Below are positions 10,279 to 21,600 of a stretch of DNA of 64,000 nt, piece by piece. Every line of letters begins with the position of its first letter. Positions within the stretch are counted from its first letter, which is position 1. A program made the position numbers and the translations under genes. This DNA is from Phytophthora colocasiae (taxonomy: Eukaryota; Oomycota; Peronosporomycetes; Peronosporales; Peronosporaceae). The stretch covers positions 1,922,001 to 1,986,000 of the forward strand of contig JAGKQI010000104.1 of NCBI GenBank assembly GCA_018806915.1, given 5' to 3'. The notes beneath the pieces are model-generated. The model was not told where the DNA came from, did no database searches, and saw only the letters and a program-made list of their open reading frames with translations.

Positions 10279-11963
10279 CTAGTCCTCGTCGAAGATATCC
10301 ATGACTTTTGTTGCTTGGTCCATGCCAGTATCGGGGCTACCAGTAAAGGCGCTCGTTGCGATGCGACTCAGAGTAGAGAGACCTCCGGACGTGTACAGGC
10401 GCAGCAGAGTCCACGCCACAGCGAGAAACACGATAGTTCGAGCGTACGACGGCTTCTCCGCTTCCTTTTGCTCATCCAGTTTAGACAGCAGCACGTGTTT
10501 GGCCGTCTCGAGGAACTGCTCGCGATCGGAGATTTTGTGATAGTCGATTCCCTCTCGACTCAACAGTTGGGCGATTTCCGTGTTGGACATGGATTTAAGC
10601 AGCGAATCCACCGAATCGACTGCGCTAGGAGTAGACTGTTTAGATTCCGGTTGGGTTTCTGGGGAAGAAGAAGACGATTTGTTTCGCTCTTCCTCTTGAA
10701 GATCGTGTAGCATTTGTTGGATATTCCGATCGGTCAGATCGATTCTGGGTCACAAAATACCTAGTTAGACCTTTAAACTCCGAACTTGACTGGTTTTGCC
10801 TGCACTTACCCGCTTTCCTTTGCGTTTGCAATCATCTCGGGCGTTGGATGGAAGAAGTCGACGCATTTTAATCTGCGACTACGAACTTCTTGAGCTTGGG
10901 AGATTTTATCTCGGATTTCTTTGGCATATTCAGCTTTGCCTTTAGCCTCAAAACCACGAGCCAAAGCTTCAGCTTCTTCCACCTAAAAGATAACTATTCG
11001 TAAGGTTAAAACATCACCAAGATACGTACTGGCAGTACCTCCTGTCGGAATTTCTGTTCGCGAGCGGCTTCATCAACTTGCGCGTCCTGTGCTGCCTCCG
11101 TTTCATCATACACGTGACCTCGATTGAACATGCCGCTGAAAGTCTCTTTGTCCTGAGCGCGCTGTCTCGTACGCTGCTCCATTAGTTCCCGAAGGAGTTT
11201 CCGAACTTCTCGGTTCTCAGAATCAACCGCGTATGCTCTCTGGAGATCCGCAATGGCTCGATCAAATTCCAGAGCACCGGACGATGCAGGTGTGATCAGA
11301 GCTTGGGCTCGTCTACAAAATTGACGTAGTGCATCAGAATTTACTACTAAGGAGATATTTTATCTTCCTTCTCGTACCTGTAATATGCTTTCACGTTGTT
11401 CGGGTCGAGCTCGAGACAGTCGTCGCACGCGCGGATACAAACCGGAAACTCTTTGAGTTTAAACTTGGCCACTACCACGTCAAAACAAATGTAGTAAATC
11501 GTAATACCCTTGAAAAAAAGAATTCCTTTGTCCACCTACCTGCAATGTTCAAGTAGCAGGAAATCTTCAAGATGTCAAGTCTCTTTTGGTCTTCAGGGTC
11601 GCTGCATTGAAAGTTGATGACGATCATATCTGTATCCTCAATACCTTTCTTCTTCCAGCCAGGATCTTTGTTTTCCAGGTACTTAAAAACAGCCAACGCT
11701 TTCTCGTACTCAGCAACGGCTTCTTCGATCGCCTCACTTTTGAAATGATCATTTCCTGCGGCCTTCATCGCTTCCGCAGCAGCAATCCGTTCTGGAAAAG
11801 TCTTGGAGCGAACCGACACGACGGACTCCTGCATGAACAGCGAGTGCTGGAAATGTTGCGGCCACGAGTCGAATTGGGTCCGAAGCTGGGCTTGTTGGGC
11901 CCCTTTCAGCTTCACCGCCTTCGTCATGAGATCGGTGAACGGGTTTTCAGCAGACATATCCAT
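10279..11963 (-). CDS. TPR-domain protein with C-terminal membrane anchor (co-chaperone-like)
   Basis: Five exons: 11963-11540, 11471-11378, 11312-11030, 10982-10810 and 10744-10279, giving 479 residues with all phases consistent. The exon 3 end could alternatively be at 11039, also in phase. N-terminal ~55 residues, then three TPR motifs (about 60-230). KAAGN, CYLN and KAYYRRAQA look like the Lys/Asn/Asn/Lys/Arg positions of a carboxylate clamp that binds Hsp70/Hsp90 C-termini. A charged coiled region follows. A Ser-rich linker then leads to one hydrophobic helix near the C-terminus (TIVFLAVAWTLLRLY) and a short acidic end. The layout resembles FKBP8-type tail-anchored co-chaperones, but no peptidyl-prolyl isomerase domain is present. 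Likely role: recruiting chaperones at an organelle membrane. It converges on the kinase gene, with 176 bp between stop codons. Confidence 0.78.
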
Positions 11964-12059
11964 CGTGGCACGAGTTTTTTTTTTCCTCCAAAAATGCTTA
12001 TGAAGGGACGCAAAGCCCTGTACAACTCAAGAAGCTCTGGATATTTCTGTTGATAATTT

Positions 12060-12544
12060 GTATGTCCTACAGAGTATGTAGTGCAGCCGTCTACAGAAGA
12101 TTGAAGATAGTCAATTGGCTTGCTCTGGCCTACATGTATGTGTACGAGCCTTCAATAATGACATCATCGATCATCCACACAACGGCTGTGCCACAACCTG
12201 CGTGGCCAGTTACAGTTGCTGCTGCTTGCCGATCAGCTGGGAGCTCCTTCAATGGGTTGTTCTTGAGCCGGAGTTCTGGGATAACAATATCGGGAGGCAT
12301 CATAGCTAATGCCGATGATTTGATTAATATCGAGATTTCGGTTAAAAGTCATTCTCGAAGACGAAAAGTGCCGCCACAAACATAAATCATCCGGGATAGC
12401 AGTCAGATTCGTCTCTGAGAACTGAATCGACATCATAGTGGCCGGTAGAGGTTGAAGATGCCCTTGAGAGAATTCTGTCATGTTGGTATTCCCCAGTAAA
12501 ACTGACAGTAATTTGTTGCCGAGATGGAGCTCTCTACGCCCCAG
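12060..12544 (-). pseudogene. TM-LRR protein copy 2, C-terminal LRR fragment
   Basis: Read from 12544 downwards this continues the fragment that ends at 34157. It starts NWGVESSISAT, then LLSVLLGNTNMTEF, LPATMMSIQFSETNLTAIPDDL and, in a second frame, MMPPDIVIPELRLKNNPLKELP. Each block matches the LRR half at 2965-4246 (for example MMPPGTIIPELRLKNNPLRELP). One frameshift separates the blocks near 12330-12400, and the match ends near 12230 in Ala/Thr-rich sequence with a stop at about 12133. It is the downstream half of the LRR gene cut at TTAA by the piggyBac element. Confidence 0.75.
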
Positions 12545-12904
12545 TTAACCCCCCTGCGCCCAAGCTGTTTTTCTACCCGTTTTTCATGATGGTAACATAT
12601 TCAAAATACAGCATGTATAGACGCTGGACACTTAAAGTTTGTATGATCCCGGATAAGTACGTGTACCGGTTTTGAACTGCCCTCTCTACCCATCACCCCT
12701 CATGTTGGATCTAAACAGCTCACTTCATGTGTTCATGTTGTATCATACACCATGATATCGAATTTGAGGAGGGAGTGTGTTGGACTTTTTATCAAGAGAC
12801 CGGACAAGTAGCACAGAGACCATAGTTTTTCAACAAGCAATCAAGGTCAAAGCAAAAACAGAGACCATGGATTCACCAGCTTAGCTATCTTAGAACCATT
12901 ACCA

Positions 12905-14301
12905 TTAGATTTCTCCGGCAGCAACTAGCTCGCGTGCCGCCTCTAGGTCGTCCTCAATGCCTTCGTTATCCGAGTTCTCATCACCTTCTGAGTCTTCCGC
13001 GTCTTCCACGGCTTCCACACTTTGCGCGTCCTCCACGCTCTCTGTGTCCTCTGCATTTTCCTCTCCTTCATCACCTTCTGAATCACCTTCATCGTCCTCA
13101 CCCTCTCCGCTGGATCGACTCTTGCGCTTGCCTGGACTTCCACCAGATTCTCGGCTTTGAATTCCTCGTCCGCAACGAGGATTCGGACGTTTCGCCCCAT
13201 TATTCCACTTGTAATGCCATATCTGCGAGCACGTCAACGAGTTGCCAGGGTAGTGTTAGCCAAACTCTGTTGCACAAATACATCCTAAAAAAGAACAAAA
13301 TAGATCAGCTTTGCATATGCCTCGAAACGTGAGGACGTACCGAGCTTTGTCCGAGGTGCTGCAGGCAGCGCAGTAATACTTTGTGGCACGGCGCTCTCCA
13401 ACTCGACGTTTCAATATAGAGCATACCTTGCATTGGCGTTGACGACGTTTGCGCACTCCATTGACAACTTGGTACTCAGGGCATTCTTCTGACTGGTGTC
13501 CTGGTGGCAATGGCGGAAGGACCTCACCATCTGCGGTTTCCTCTGGCTCGGACTATGGGTAGGACATTATTAGTTCCAACATGTAGCAGATACACCATGT
13601 CTCAAGATGCAACATGATCAAAATACAACATGTATCGATGGCAACAGTTGTACAGCATCCTCCACATCCAACATGTGTCTGCGTACAATGTTCATACAAT
13701 ATGTACAGGATACAGCATGTATCCAGACCACCAGTTCTATACAACATACACGTGATACAACATGTGGTACTTACGCTCTCAGCAAAATCACGCTCGCGCA
13801 GCCCCAGCATCTCGGTGTGCAGCTCCAGCAGGAACTCAGCATGGGTGATAGGACGCTCCGGGCTTGCCTTCTGTGCTTCTCTGAAAACGATGTACGCGTT
13901 CACGATGGCGACGTCGACGAGTCCCATGAAAATTGCCTTATAGTACTTCTTCAACCACGTTTGCATTTGCAACGAGTATCGCTGGAGGCGGAGCTGGTCG
14001 TGGATATCCACTCCGCCCATCCAGCGATGGTAGTCCCGGATCATCGAAGGACACGGAATGTCTTGCCGCACACCTCTAGAAGTTCTCGTCCGCCGCTCTA
14101 CAAAAGTATAAGTTACCAAATTATACAAAAACAGAAGTGAAAAAGACGTACGGCAAGTTTCAATAGTGCGGCTTGACCCGGTTGCCAGGAACTGGACAGG
14201 TTTTCTGTCCCACCAGACTAAAGCCGTCATTCCGGGGCAATTTTTCGCGACTGCCATTCGTGTAGTCCCGTGTGGAATGGACTTAGGCCGATCTCGGTTT
14301 T
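12905..14301 (-). pseudogene. piggyBac transposase, C-terminal part
   Basis: Continues the transposase from the retrotransposon insertion point. Exons on the minus strand: 14301-14152, 14097-13775, 13552-13341 and 13284-12905. Family marks: ALVWWDRKPVQFL, then CPSMIRDYHRWMGGVDIHDQ with the third catalytic Asp, YYKAIFMGLVDVAIVNAY, and a C-terminal Cys-rich zinc domain (CKVCSIL...YYCAACS). A very acidic tail ends at 12905. A one-base shift near 13245 separates the last zinc-binding LCNRV block from the CSQIWHYKWNN block, so the last exon is damaged or mis-sized. The ATG that opens an ORF at 14350 lies in the retrotransposon LTR and is not the native start. No longer functional because the N-terminal half is 17 kb away. 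Confidence 0.82.
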
Positions 14302-14419
14302 TGTGGTGAAGTGGATTCAAATCAAGCCGGACAGGACGCAGAACGACCACGATGATGGGTGACGTGCGACAGTGGTGCTACGATAAGGGCAGATCCCTGG
14401 AACTGGTACCTACTCTAGG

Positions 14420-15330
14420 GCGGATCCTAAGTTAGGATCCACTTGGCCTGGCTAACTTAAGTTCGGATCCCACAGTCCTAAGTGCGGATCCGGCAGTCCT
14501 AAGTGCGGATCCTTCAGATCCAAGATCCTTGGATCCAGATGCCAGGGATCCAGATCCAAGATCCAGAGATCCAGATCCAAGATCCTCGGATCCTGAAGCC
14601 GGATCCCCAAGATCCAAGATCCAGAGATCCAGATCCAAGATCCCCAAGATCCAAGATCCTCGGATCCAGAAGCCAGAGATCCAGATCCAAGATCCTCGGA
14701 TCCTGTAGCCGGATCCCCAAGATCCAAGATCCTCGGATCCTGAAGCCGGATCCCCAAGATCCAAGATCCAGAGATCCAGATCCAAGATCCTCGGATCCAG
14801 AAGCCAGAGATCCAGATCCAAGATCCTCGGATCCTGTAGCCGGATCCCCAAGATCCAAGATCCTCGGACCCAGATGCCAGAGATCCAGATCCAAGATCCT
14901 CGGATCCTGAAGCCGGATCCCCAAGATCCAAGATCCAGAGATCCAGATCCAAGATCCTCGGATCCAGAAGCCAGAGATCCAGATCCAAGATCCTCGGATC
15001 CAGAAGCCAGATCCCCAAGATCCAAGATCCTCGGATCCAGAAGCCAGAGATCCAGATCCAAGATCCTCGGATCCAGAAGCCAGATCCCCAAGATCCAAGA
15101 TCCTCGGATCCAGAAGCCAGAGATCCAGATCCAAGATCCTCGGATCCAGAAGCCGGATCCCCAAGATCCAAGATCCAGAGATCAAGATCCAAGATCCAGA
15201 GATCCAGATCCAAGATCCTCGGATCCAGATGCCAGAGATCCAGATCCAAGATCCTCGGATCCAAGAGATCCAGATCCAAGATCCCCAAGATCCAAGATCC
15301 AGAGATCCCGAAGCCGGATCCTCAAGGTTT
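14420..15330. repeat. GGATCC/AGATCC short-repeat array in the 5' LTR
   Basis: A mosaic of short modules such as CCAAGATCCTCGGATCC, AGAAGCCAGAGATCCA and CCGGATCCCCAAGATCCA, combined into units of roughly 25 and 36-37 bp. The word GATCC recurs every 6-15 bases. All six reading frames stay open over long stretches because the repeats carry few stop words, which produces several false ORFs on both strands. A homologous, longer array lies in the 3' LTR (about 29320-30335). Confidence 0.9.
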
Positions 15331-15439
15331 ATGACATCAACGTGGTGAGGCAGTTGGAAGAGAGCCAGCATGATCTAAGATAGAGGTTTGCGATGGGAAA
15401 GATAGGGTACAGGATGAGAAACTGGATAGTCATAAATCA

Positions 15440-15830
15440 GAGAGTCGAATTTGCCTTCTAGTGCGCAAGTGGTTTTCCTCAGGGCTCACCAAGGGAAGAG
15501 GATAGCGTATTGGCCTCCCCTTAGTGTTCCTGCAAGTTTCTTCGCACACCTAGCTACAGCTAAGACCGGATCCCCGATTTGGCCGGCTTACCTTACGCTA
15601 GTGTAGGGATCTCTCGATATCTCACCCCCCCTAGAGAGTCGAATTTACCTTCTAGTGCGCAAGTGGTTTTCTTCGGGACTTAAGACAAGGGAAGAGGATA
15701 GTGTATTGGCCTCCCCTTAGTGTTCCTGCAAGTTTCTTCGCACACCTAGCTACAGCTAAGACCGGATCCCCGATTTGGCCGGCTTACCTTACGCTAGTGA
15801 AGACCCCGGATCCAACGGTGTTGATTGCTT
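15440..15830. repeat. 194-bp tandem duplication inside the LTR
   Basis: The segment beginning GAGAGTCGAATTTGCC at 15440 recurs at 15634 (GAGAGTCGAATTTACC). Both copies continue through TAGTGCGCAAGTGG, AAGGGAAGAGGATAG, TTGGCCTCCCCTTAGTG and CACACCTAGCTACAGC to CTTACGCTAGTG. Differences are a few substitutions and small indels. The same duplication is in the 3' LTR (about 30445 and 30637), so it predates this insertion and is a stable feature of the family. It may double a promoter or transcript-end signal. Confidence 0.8.
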
Positions 15831-16235
15831 AACCGTAGGATCCCTCGACCTCTCAACACCCCCAAGACCAACCGCTACAGGAGGCGGCAAGCAAGACAGT
15901 AAAGGAAAGGAAAAGGACCCCACACCCATCAAGGCAACCCCGGATCCAAGGATCCACAAGATCTTCGGGTCCAAGACCAAGATCCCCCCAACCAGGACCT
16001 GTGTGCAGGAATACCCACGCAAGTCCAACCTCCCAAGTCCCCGCCAAGGACGTTCAAGCCCTCACGCCTGTGTACAGTCTCCCGTTCCTGAGAGAGCAGA
16101 TCCCGCCCACTGACGGGTACACAAGGTGAGCCTCAGCAACCCCACGGTTATCGGAGTACCCTCCGGTATTCAGTGTCTGGGCGCCGTGTGTGAACGTTGG
16201 ATCCCTGCTCATTCCAGCGGATCCACTACACCACA

Positions 16236-18560
16236 ATGGTGCGCGTGCCCGGATCTTTTGGGGACGGCGGATATCACCGTGAGTCCGAAGAGACTGTACA
16301 AGTGAAGGAAGAACCGGGAGAAGAAGTGCCGACGGTCGTTGGATCGCCGTCAGCACCGCTGAACGCTAGATCCACGGATCGGCGGAGCCCTGGGAGGAGC
16401 TCTGCCGACAGGGAAGGAGGCGAGTCTGGCAACAGACTCGGAAGAAAAACCTCCCCTCCTCCCCAGGTCCTTCGGGGACCCCTGCGGATCGGAACGCGAG
16501 TTCTGATCCGCCGGGTGGGGATTCATCAGCGAAAGCTGTTGGATCTTTATCCACCACCACAACCCCCGCGCAGATCTCAGGTGGTAAAACGTCGAAGAAG
16601 AAGATGAAGACTGCGCGGAAGAAGCTGAGGGCACCAGGATCTGATGTCGACGAGAAGCCGGTGGTGAAATCGGAGTGGTCGTCGACCCAGCTGGAGGCTT
16701 CGTATCGCCGGATCGCGCTCGAGGACTTCCTCCGAGAAGACCCTGTGATGAGGATCCTACAACCCCAGTTGGTTGGATCCCTCACCGGCCCGATCACGGC
16801 GCCGGCGCAGTCTACGAACAGTCTAGACAGCGCCTTGGACCTCCTCTGCCTGTTAGAGGAAGCTGGTTTCGCGGCAGGAGCTTTCGATGGGGACTCACTT
16901 TTCCGCTTGGACCACGACAGGATCCGTATCGCAGCGGCTTCATTATTCAACCGACTGAAGCCCCTCGTTGGTGAACGACGAGCGACCCGGGATCTGGTGT
17001 CCAAGCTAGCGCAGTCCCCAGAGTATCAGACTGGATCCTCTCGATACGCCTCGGCGGAGTCTGAGGCAGGATCCGACAGTCCGTCTGAACCCCGACGTAT
17101 GGCGCTCGGGCCTACAGGTGCTGCGATGCTGGCAGCCCGTATGCCGACGGATGTCCCGGAGATCAAGCCAGCCCGAACGCGGGACATCTCGCGTGATCAG
17201 CCCCGTGCCATGGATCCGCCGCATGCATCCACCAACAGGCTGCAAACCTATTTCCAATCGGCCATGGACAAATTCTTGAAGGAACAGCAGATGACTGTGG
17301 TTCCACGGGTTACAACGCACACTGCGGATCCTGTGTACCGGGATGTCGAGATGGAGTCAGTAGGATCACACCCTGAGAACTGGGGAGTATGACCCTGACG
17401 ACCTTGACGGATTAGCTCCACGGCGTACGGCGACGACTACCGCTGTATCCGTTACGGCAGGATCCAGCACGATTCAACGGATCCGGATCTCTGCAATATC
17501 GGACTTGAAGGAGTTCACGGGCAAGGATCACGACGAGGAACGAGCAAGATCATGGATTAGTAAGGTCAAGTCAGCCTTCACGAGAGATCAAGCATCGGAC
17601 GAAGAAAATGCCTTACCTTCGGAGATCTGCTCACTGGTCCAGCGCGAAACTGGTACAGACAACTCAGTCGATCCACAAGGCTGAAGTGGAGTGACTCTGC
17701 TGAAGGCCTTCCAGACGCAGTACTGTGGCCTCGGAGTCTCGGTGGCGTGGCAATACTACCACGCTCGCAAAAGATCCGATGAGTCGCCACTGGAATACTT
17801 GTATCGCTTGAACGTAGCAGGTCTCCGTGCGAGGGTGATGATCAAGGATGGAGATGCCAAAGCCCGCCGCGAGCACGTCGAACACTTCATCGAAACGCTC
17901 GGGGATGCGGATCTGGCAGACCAATTGACATTACTCCGACTTGCGGACGCGGATCAACTCGAAGACGTGCTGCGGGCCAGAGATCGCGCGAGATCCAGAC
18001 AGAAGAAGCCGTCGTCAGGGTCCAGCAAGTTCCGGCCGAAGACCACGACGGCCCCGCAGCCAACCGGTCCAACGCGTGCGATCCGTTCCATGCAAGTTGT
18101 CGAATCGGAGGGATCCGACTCCGAGGACTCCGGATCCGATGGTGAACTTCGCAGAGCATACGTAGCAGCTTCGAGTGAGCGACCGACTACCTCGACGACA
18201 GCCGGATCAACAGAGGCCAAGACAGGGACTTCGGATCCTAAGAAAGATCCGGATCCAGCCCAAGCCAGCTCGGATCCAACGCCACAAGATCGTCGACCAC
18301 GTTTCTCCGAACGAAGGCAGCGCTGCTCGCACTGCGGATCCAGGAAACATTCGGATTTTGGCTGCTGGAAGCGCCTTACCTGCCAGAAGTGCGGCAAGAA
18401 GGGTCATCCGTCGGATCGCTGTTTCTTCGTGTGTCGCGGCTGCGGAGAACTTCACGATCACGGCAAATGCCAGATGGAGGAGTTCTACAACCTCATCCGG
18501 CAGTGGTTCGATCCAAGTAAGCACATGCTTCCGGAAGCTGCCGAGAAGATGTTAAACTAG
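16236..18560 (+). pseudogene. gag: gag polyprotein, four frameshifts
   Basis: The first frame (from ATG 16236 to about 16607) is Pro/Ser/Arg-rich. The reading then moves to the frame of 16604-17392, back at about 17385, shifts at a short A-run near 17607, and returns near 17688. In the best-fitting path, capsid marks appear in order: SDLKEFTGKD, RSWISKVK, LTFGDLLTGPARNWY, LLKAFQTQYCG and ESPLEYLYRLN. These are typical of Ty3/gypsy Gag. Nucleocapsid: CSHCGSRKHSDFGC and CQKCGKKGHPSDRC zinc knuckles at about 18328-18420, then another Cys/His pair. It ends MLN-stop at 18558-18560, right at the frameshift cassette to pol. GGATCC hexamers occur throughout. Gag normally forms the cytoplasmic particle; this copy cannot make it without repair. 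Confidence 0.75.
16237..16252 (+). other. Putative primer-binding site
   Basis: One base after the LTR end (…CACCACA, A) the sequence reads TGGTGCGCGTGCCCGG. Position and the leading TGG, complementary to a tRNA 3' CCA, are typical of LTR-retrotransposon minus-strand primer sites. I cannot name the tRNA without a tRNA set. The site overlaps the first ATG of the gag frame (16236). Confidence 0.45.
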
Positions 18561-18600
18561 GACGCTCGCCGGGTTTGAATCCGGTACGAGACGAGCGTTC
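18551..18600 (+). promoter_or_regulatory. Candidate -1 ribosomal frameshift cassette between gag and pol
   Basis: The gag frame ends ATG TTA AAC TAG. G TTA AAC (18551-18557) is a known type of -1 slippery heptamer in the correct phase, immediately before the stop. Slipping back one base continues as CTA GGA CGC, which is exactly the pol frame. Downstream, GGACGCTCG (18560-18568) can pair with CGAGCGTTC (18592-18600), one G-U pair included. Inside that, CCGG (18569-18572) pairs with CCGG (18581-18584). The spacer of 2-4 bases is shorter than the usual 5-9. Confidence 0.65.
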
Positions 18601-21600
18601 AACGTCTTACATCTATGCATATGTGAACAAGAAAGCCATGGATCGAGTTAGCAACAAGCAAACGGATCTATTGGATAATACATGTGAACTTCATGGGAAA
18701 CGTACGGCTAGAGTTGCAAGCTTCCGCTCTACAGACGATGAATACCAGAGATCCGAGATCGCTATGTCCTTGGATCTCATGCCTGGAGAGTCACGCGGGT
18801 ACTGGCAGTACCATGTCCCCAGCAAACACTTCAAGCAGGCCAAGGCAACGTGCAAGATCAACAATGCCAAGTCCACCGTGCTTCTTGACTCGGGATCCGA
18901 GGTGTCGATCATCGATGCCGCCTTTGCTCGTAAGGTTGGATCCCAGATTGACACTAGTCAAACACAAGAATGCCTCGGAATTGGTGAGCAGTTGTATATT
19001 GCAGCAGGCAAAACAAGGATTAAAGTTATCTTGGCTGGGTACTTAATAAACTTCTGCGATGTCTGGGTCGGCGAGGATCTTCCACCCAACTGCGACGCGA
19101 TCCTCGGTATGGACTTCATGGTACCGGCCGGGATCCGACTTGACTTGGGCGACGGATCCGTGTGCTTGCACGACGAGATCCGTGTGCGACTCCATGGACG
19201 GCGGCAGATCTTCAGTGGCCGGGCTCGCTCGCTACTCCTCCAAGAAGGCATACGGCTGGAACCCGGCGGGATCTTCGAGCACCCGGACCGGATCCATCTC
19301 AGGGAGTATGAGAAGCTGTGGTTACGGAGAGGGAAGCAATGGGTACCGACGTTAGTACAAGGCCCAGGCAAGATCCGCTATCTACAACTTACCAACATTG
19401 GTGAGAAGGCGATCTCTCTCAACCACAACGAAGAGATCGGCATGTGGCTGGCCGGGGATCACGTTCCCCGCACTCCAGGCTTCATCTCCGTCGGATCCAG
19501 GCGCTACCACGAATGGCAGAACCTCGCCATGAGCGCCACGACGGAGATCCCGCCGCCACCGCGTCCGAAGGAGCCATGGGAGCTTGAGCCGGCGGTGGAT
19601 CGCCCGAAGTACACCGAGCCGAAGGGGATCTTGAAGCGCCCTGTCCACACCGCTGTCGTGTCGCGCTGCCCCGGCTCGCCACCTACGTCGGACCGAATCC
19701 TTGAAGGAACGGCCGACTGGCGAGACAGGATCCAGTCAGGTGGATCCGATCCGTCAACGGCTAAGCTCCAAGCTCACCGCCGTGTCCGATTTGGGCCAGA
19801 GGCCACAAAGGACGTTGCGCAAGCCTCATCGGACCAAGGGGCGTCCTCACACGCCCGGATCCGAGATCCACAGGCTCAAGGATCCTCCGGATCCTCTACA
19901 GCTTGTCTGATTGAAGATCCGGCAACGTGTACTGTCTCTGGCCAGAGACTGGACGCCACCGTTGAATATCGGCAGCATGTCCGTGCGACGGGCGACGACC
20001 ATCACCCCGACAAATCAGTCGGAGATGACGTTTTGACGTGCCCTGGGGCGAATATGCATGCACCACTGCCAAAGTTGGTATGGGCATGCAGCGCGATGCA
20101 AGGCGCGTCTAACGAGCCATCACACGCCTTCAACGGAGCCCTAGAAGCCGAAGGGGCCATGTCGACACTCCTCCTTGAAGATCCGGAGGGCTGCCCCGTC
20201 TCTGCACAGAGCCGGGACAATGATGCCGAAGGGTCGCCCCATAATCATGGGACAGGTGACCATCATTCAGATGGCACAGTCGGATCCAAGGTTTTGGGGT
20301 GCCCCGGAGCTCACAGGAATGCCCAGGAACTCAGAGCGCTACCATTATACGCGCCCGATCAAGACCTTTCGAATGAGGTGCCTCACGCCTCCCAACTCCA
20401 TCTACAAGCAAAGTCGGATCCTTACCTGACACAGCTTGAAGATCGGTGTCGCACATGCGACATGGGTCAAGGACGGGGCAGGTCCGAACAGTCGTCTGAG
20501 TCCGCACTTAGTGGGGATCTGAGCTCCTCATATTCACACAAATATGAGCGAGCGGCGGAGACGGCCTGCAGGAAGGGCGCCGCCGATTGCGAGGCACCCA
20601 GGGCGATCTACGCGTGTACCAAGGGTGCTACAGATGCGCCTCGCCGAGGCGAAGACGATGGTGTGCGCCAAGGCAAGATTGAAGACTCAAGGGCGCCAGG
20701 GGATCCGGATCAAGGCGTGACGGCACAAGAAGATCTGGACCAAGGGACGACGACGTGCGTGGGAGCGACAAAGACCCCAGAGGATGATCCAGGAGCTGGA
20801 TGTGGTGCGCAGAAGAGTGATCCTGCTGTTGGAACCGGTTTGGAAGCGGGGAGTGAAGTTGGAGGACGTACCGAAGGAGGTACCGCTCCGGAGTCGGATC
20901 CCGCCAGGAGGAAGCTGGATCCTGTGTCCAGTGATCAGCCAGCAGTTGGGATGAGTGGAGATCTGTTACTGGATCCAGGGTGTGGAGATCGTGAAGGAGT
21001 CTTCGATCAGGATCTCGTGGTTGGATCCCGACCGGATCCCGTGGCTGAGTCCCAGCCGGATCCTGGATCCTTTGCCCGGTCACACGCTACAGTCAGATCA
21101 TCGGATCTTGTCGTGAAATCTCGGCCGGATCCCAGTAACGCGGAAGATCACGTCGACGATGGAGGTTTTGTCCACGAGAATGGTGGATCCTACGCGGAGG
21201 ATCTTGAGAAGGAGATGACGGTGCTACCAGAAGTTGTGACGGCAACGGTCGAAGTGAAGATCGAGGATCTCCAAGTGGGGGATCCAGCCTCCAACACGCC
21301 TGAGGAGATCCGACGACTGGCGAATGAGATCTGGAAGTACAAGCACCTGCTGATCGGGAAGGGTAATGCCTTACCGCCTCCTGCCGTAGGCGCGATCTGT
21401 GACATCGATGTGGGAGACGCCAAGCCGATCGCCCAGCGAGTACGTAAAGTGGCACCGCAGTATCGCGAGAAACTTTCGGATCTGATCAAAGGGTTGTTAC
21501 AAGCGAAGATTATCCAAGTCTCTACATCGCCGTGGGCCTCGCCAATCGTCGTGATCATCAAGAAGAATGGCGTTGATATCAGGCTCTGCATCGACTACAG

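Larger units (their letters stand above)
14302..16235 (+). repeat. 5' LTR of the retrotransposon
   Basis: 1,934 bp, TGTGGTG...CACCACA. From about 14420 to 15330 it is an array of GATCC-rich short repeats; then comes a 194-bp direct duplication (15440 and 15634), then a unique U5-like part. Compared with the 3' LTR I see only scattered substitutions (for example CCTTGGATCC versus CCTTGAATCC, and GTTCCTGCAAGTTTC versus GTCCCTGCAAGTCAC) plus a copy-number difference in the array. This suggests a fairly recent insertion. ORFs inside are translations of the repeat. Confidence 0.9.

Noticed and set aside
14432..15383. Long ORFs on both strands in the LTR GATCC array (Leu-Asp, Gly-Ser, Trp-Ile and Asp-Pro repeats)
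   Set aside because: They are six-frame translations of a short DNA repeat that lacks stop words. The same is seen in the 3' LTR and the 71-bp array, and none has a domain.
15775..16113. 112-codon ORF in the unique part of both LTRs
   Set aside because: Present in both LTRs only because LTRs are copies; composition is driven by GATCC and Pro-rich repeats, with no domain or start context. Possible but unsupported.
18569..18584. A tRNA T-arm-like word (CCGGGTTTGAATCCGG) at the gag-pol junction
   Set aside because: There are no acceptor, D or anticodon arms around it. The bases are better explained as the inner stem of the frameshift hairpin.
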